Assembly (NCBI GenBank): GCA_003218345.1 | Contig: QHNF01000026.1 | Coordinates: forward strand, 1-15,684 | Direction: 5' to 3' | Source of the DNA: Verrucomicrobiota bacterium | Lineage (GTDB): Bacteria > Verrucomicrobiota > Verrucomicrobiia > Chthoniobacterales > UBA10450 | Length of the DNA stretch: 15,684 nt | In this document: positions 15,247 through 15,684 of the stretch, piece after piece | Numbering within the stretch: position 1 is the stretch's first letter | Layout of the letters: the number at the start of each line of letters is the position of its first letter | Program-made: the position numbers and the translations under genes | Notes under the pieces: generated by a model | Seen by the model: the letters and a program-made list of their open reading frames with translations, nothing else | What the model was told of the DNA's origin: nothing | The model's database searches: none

Positions 15247-15549
15247 ATGCACGCGAAAGTCATTGTCATGCCCAAGAGGGCTGTGCTAGATCCGCAAGGA
15301 AACGCCGTGCGCGACGCGATGCGGCACCTCGGGATGCCGGAGGTACGCAGCGTCAGAATCGGCAAATACATGGAAATTGATATCGATGGAACCAATGGAA
15401 ATCTTGAGTCCCGATTGCACGGTCTTTGTCGCGATTTGTTGTCGAATCCGGTGATTGAAGACTACGAGTTGGAGAGCGCAGAGGACGGGGCGAAAGCCAG
15501 AACTCCGAAGTTGGAAGTCAGAGGTCAGAAGTCAGAGGTCGGTAAATGA
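15247..15549 (+). CDS. purS: Phosphoribosylformylglycinamidine synthase subunit PurS
   Basis: A 100-residue protein whose first ~77 residues are PurS: MHAKVIVMPKRAVLDPQGNAV, then RHLGMPEVRSVRIGKYMEIDI and NPVIEDYELE. PurS is the small structural subunit that bridges PurQ and PurL in the fourth step of de novo purine synthesis (FGAR to FGAM with glutamine). I chose ATG 15247 because it opens exactly on the conserved strand and has GGTGAG three bases upstream; the in-frame upstream extension to 15196 has no family support. The last ~23 residues exceed the usual 80-85 length and are partly encoded by a heptamer tandem repeat. The next gene overlaps by 4 nt (ATGA). purQ and purL are not seen in the window. 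Confidence 0.9.
   Translation: MHAKVIVMPKRAVLDPQGNAVRDAMRHLGMPEVRSVRIGKYMEIDIDGTNGNLESRLHGLCRDLLSNPVIEDYELESAEDGAKARTPKLEVRGQKSEVGK
15507..15541. repeat. Five-unit heptamer tandem repeat at the 3' end of purS
   Basis: Five 7-nt units: GAAGTTG, GAAGTCA, GAGGTCA, GAAGTCA and GAGGTCG, 35 nt in all. They encode the last residues of PurS, and the final unit supplies GAGGT (15535-15539), 6 nt before the ATG at 15546. Unit size, copy number and position before a downstream start match the tract at 9273-9307, although the unit sequence differs. Confidence 0.75.
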
Positions 15550-15684
15550 AAGCGCTTCGATATTTTTTCTGCGTCGTGTTGCCGCCCCTTGCGGTCCTGA
15601 TGACGGGTCGCATCGGCAGTTTTTTGCTCAGCATCATTTTGACTTTGCTGGGCTGGATTCCGGGAGTCATTCACGCCTGCCTGG
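15546..15684 (+). CDS. Pmp3/YqaE-family small membrane protein (partial, runs off the window)
   Basis: The frame from ATG 15546 is open to the window end (46 complete codons). It reads MKALRYFFCVVLPPLAVLMT, then GRIGSFLLSIILTLLGWIPG and VIHACL. This is the two-helix signature of the Pmp3/UPF0057 (YqaE) family: LPPLAV in the first membrane segment, a short polar link, and LT-LGWIPG-IHA in the second. Full-length members are about 50-60 residues, so only the extreme C-terminus should be missing. In yeast and plants the family affects membrane potential and salt tolerance; in bacteria the role is unclear. The ATG overlaps the purS stop (ATGA), with GAGGT at a good Shine-Dalgarno distance inside the heptamer tract. 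Confidence 0.88.
   Translation, partial: MKALRYFFCVVLPPLAVLMTGRIGSFLLSIILTLLGWIPGVIHACL

Overview
The window is about 15.7 kb from a Gram-negative bacterial chromosome, probably a soil or metagenomic genome. An outer-membrane beta-barrel protein shows the Gram-negative envelope. Most starts lack a strong Shine-Dalgarno. Small dispersed palindromes and heptamer tandem repeats lie between or inside genes. The protein repertoire (short EF-Ts, a GT4 plus amylo-alpha-1,6-glucosidase pair, LigD without polymerase domain, PurS, and a barrel/FMN-protein/ApbE cluster) looks most like Verrucomicrobiota to me, perhaps the Chthoniobacterales. That placement is an impression, not a proof. All supported genes are on the + strand.

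Layout: (1) The 3' end of rpoB, then rpoC (241-4346), which carries an apparent 13-nt deletion frameshift near 1025. (2) A PduO-type corrinoid adenosyltransferase (4435-4974), whose start codon is abutted by a palindromic element. (3) A compact four-gene cluster (5109-7904): outer-membrane barrel, exported FMN-binding protein with an SGAT flavinylation site, ApbE flavin transferase, and a four-helix membrane protein with two His pairs that looks like a di-heme cytochrome b. These fit together as an extracytoplasmic flavin-based electron-transfer module, and this is the most interesting system here. (4) A decayed toxin-antitoxin locus (7949-8398): an AbrB-like antitoxin remnant with an in-frame stop, then a truncated PIN toxin. 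(5) rpsB and tsf, followed by a plausible terminator and a palindromic element. (6) ligD (10125-11846), with phosphoesterase and ATP-dependent ligase domains; a 65-nt palindromic element is inserted in frame in its interdomain linker. (7) A GT4 glycosyltransferase (11942-12996, apparent 1-nt frameshift near 12091), translationally coupled to an amylo-alpha-1,6-glucosidase (12996-15173). (8) purS (15247-15549), overlapping by 4 nt the start of a Pmp3/YqaE-type small membrane protein that runs off the window.

Four features go beyond ordinary gene content. The first is the flavinylation/cytochrome cluster. The second is a family of TGTAG...CTACA palindromes (4357-4426, 9993-10073, 10788-10852), one of which has become protein-coding. 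The third is a pair of 35-nt tracts, each of exactly five 7-nt units, placed just upstream of downstream start codons (9273-9307 and 15507-15541). The fourth is the two frameshifts in otherwise intact genes, which in rpoC at least are more likely sequence or assembly errors than biology.
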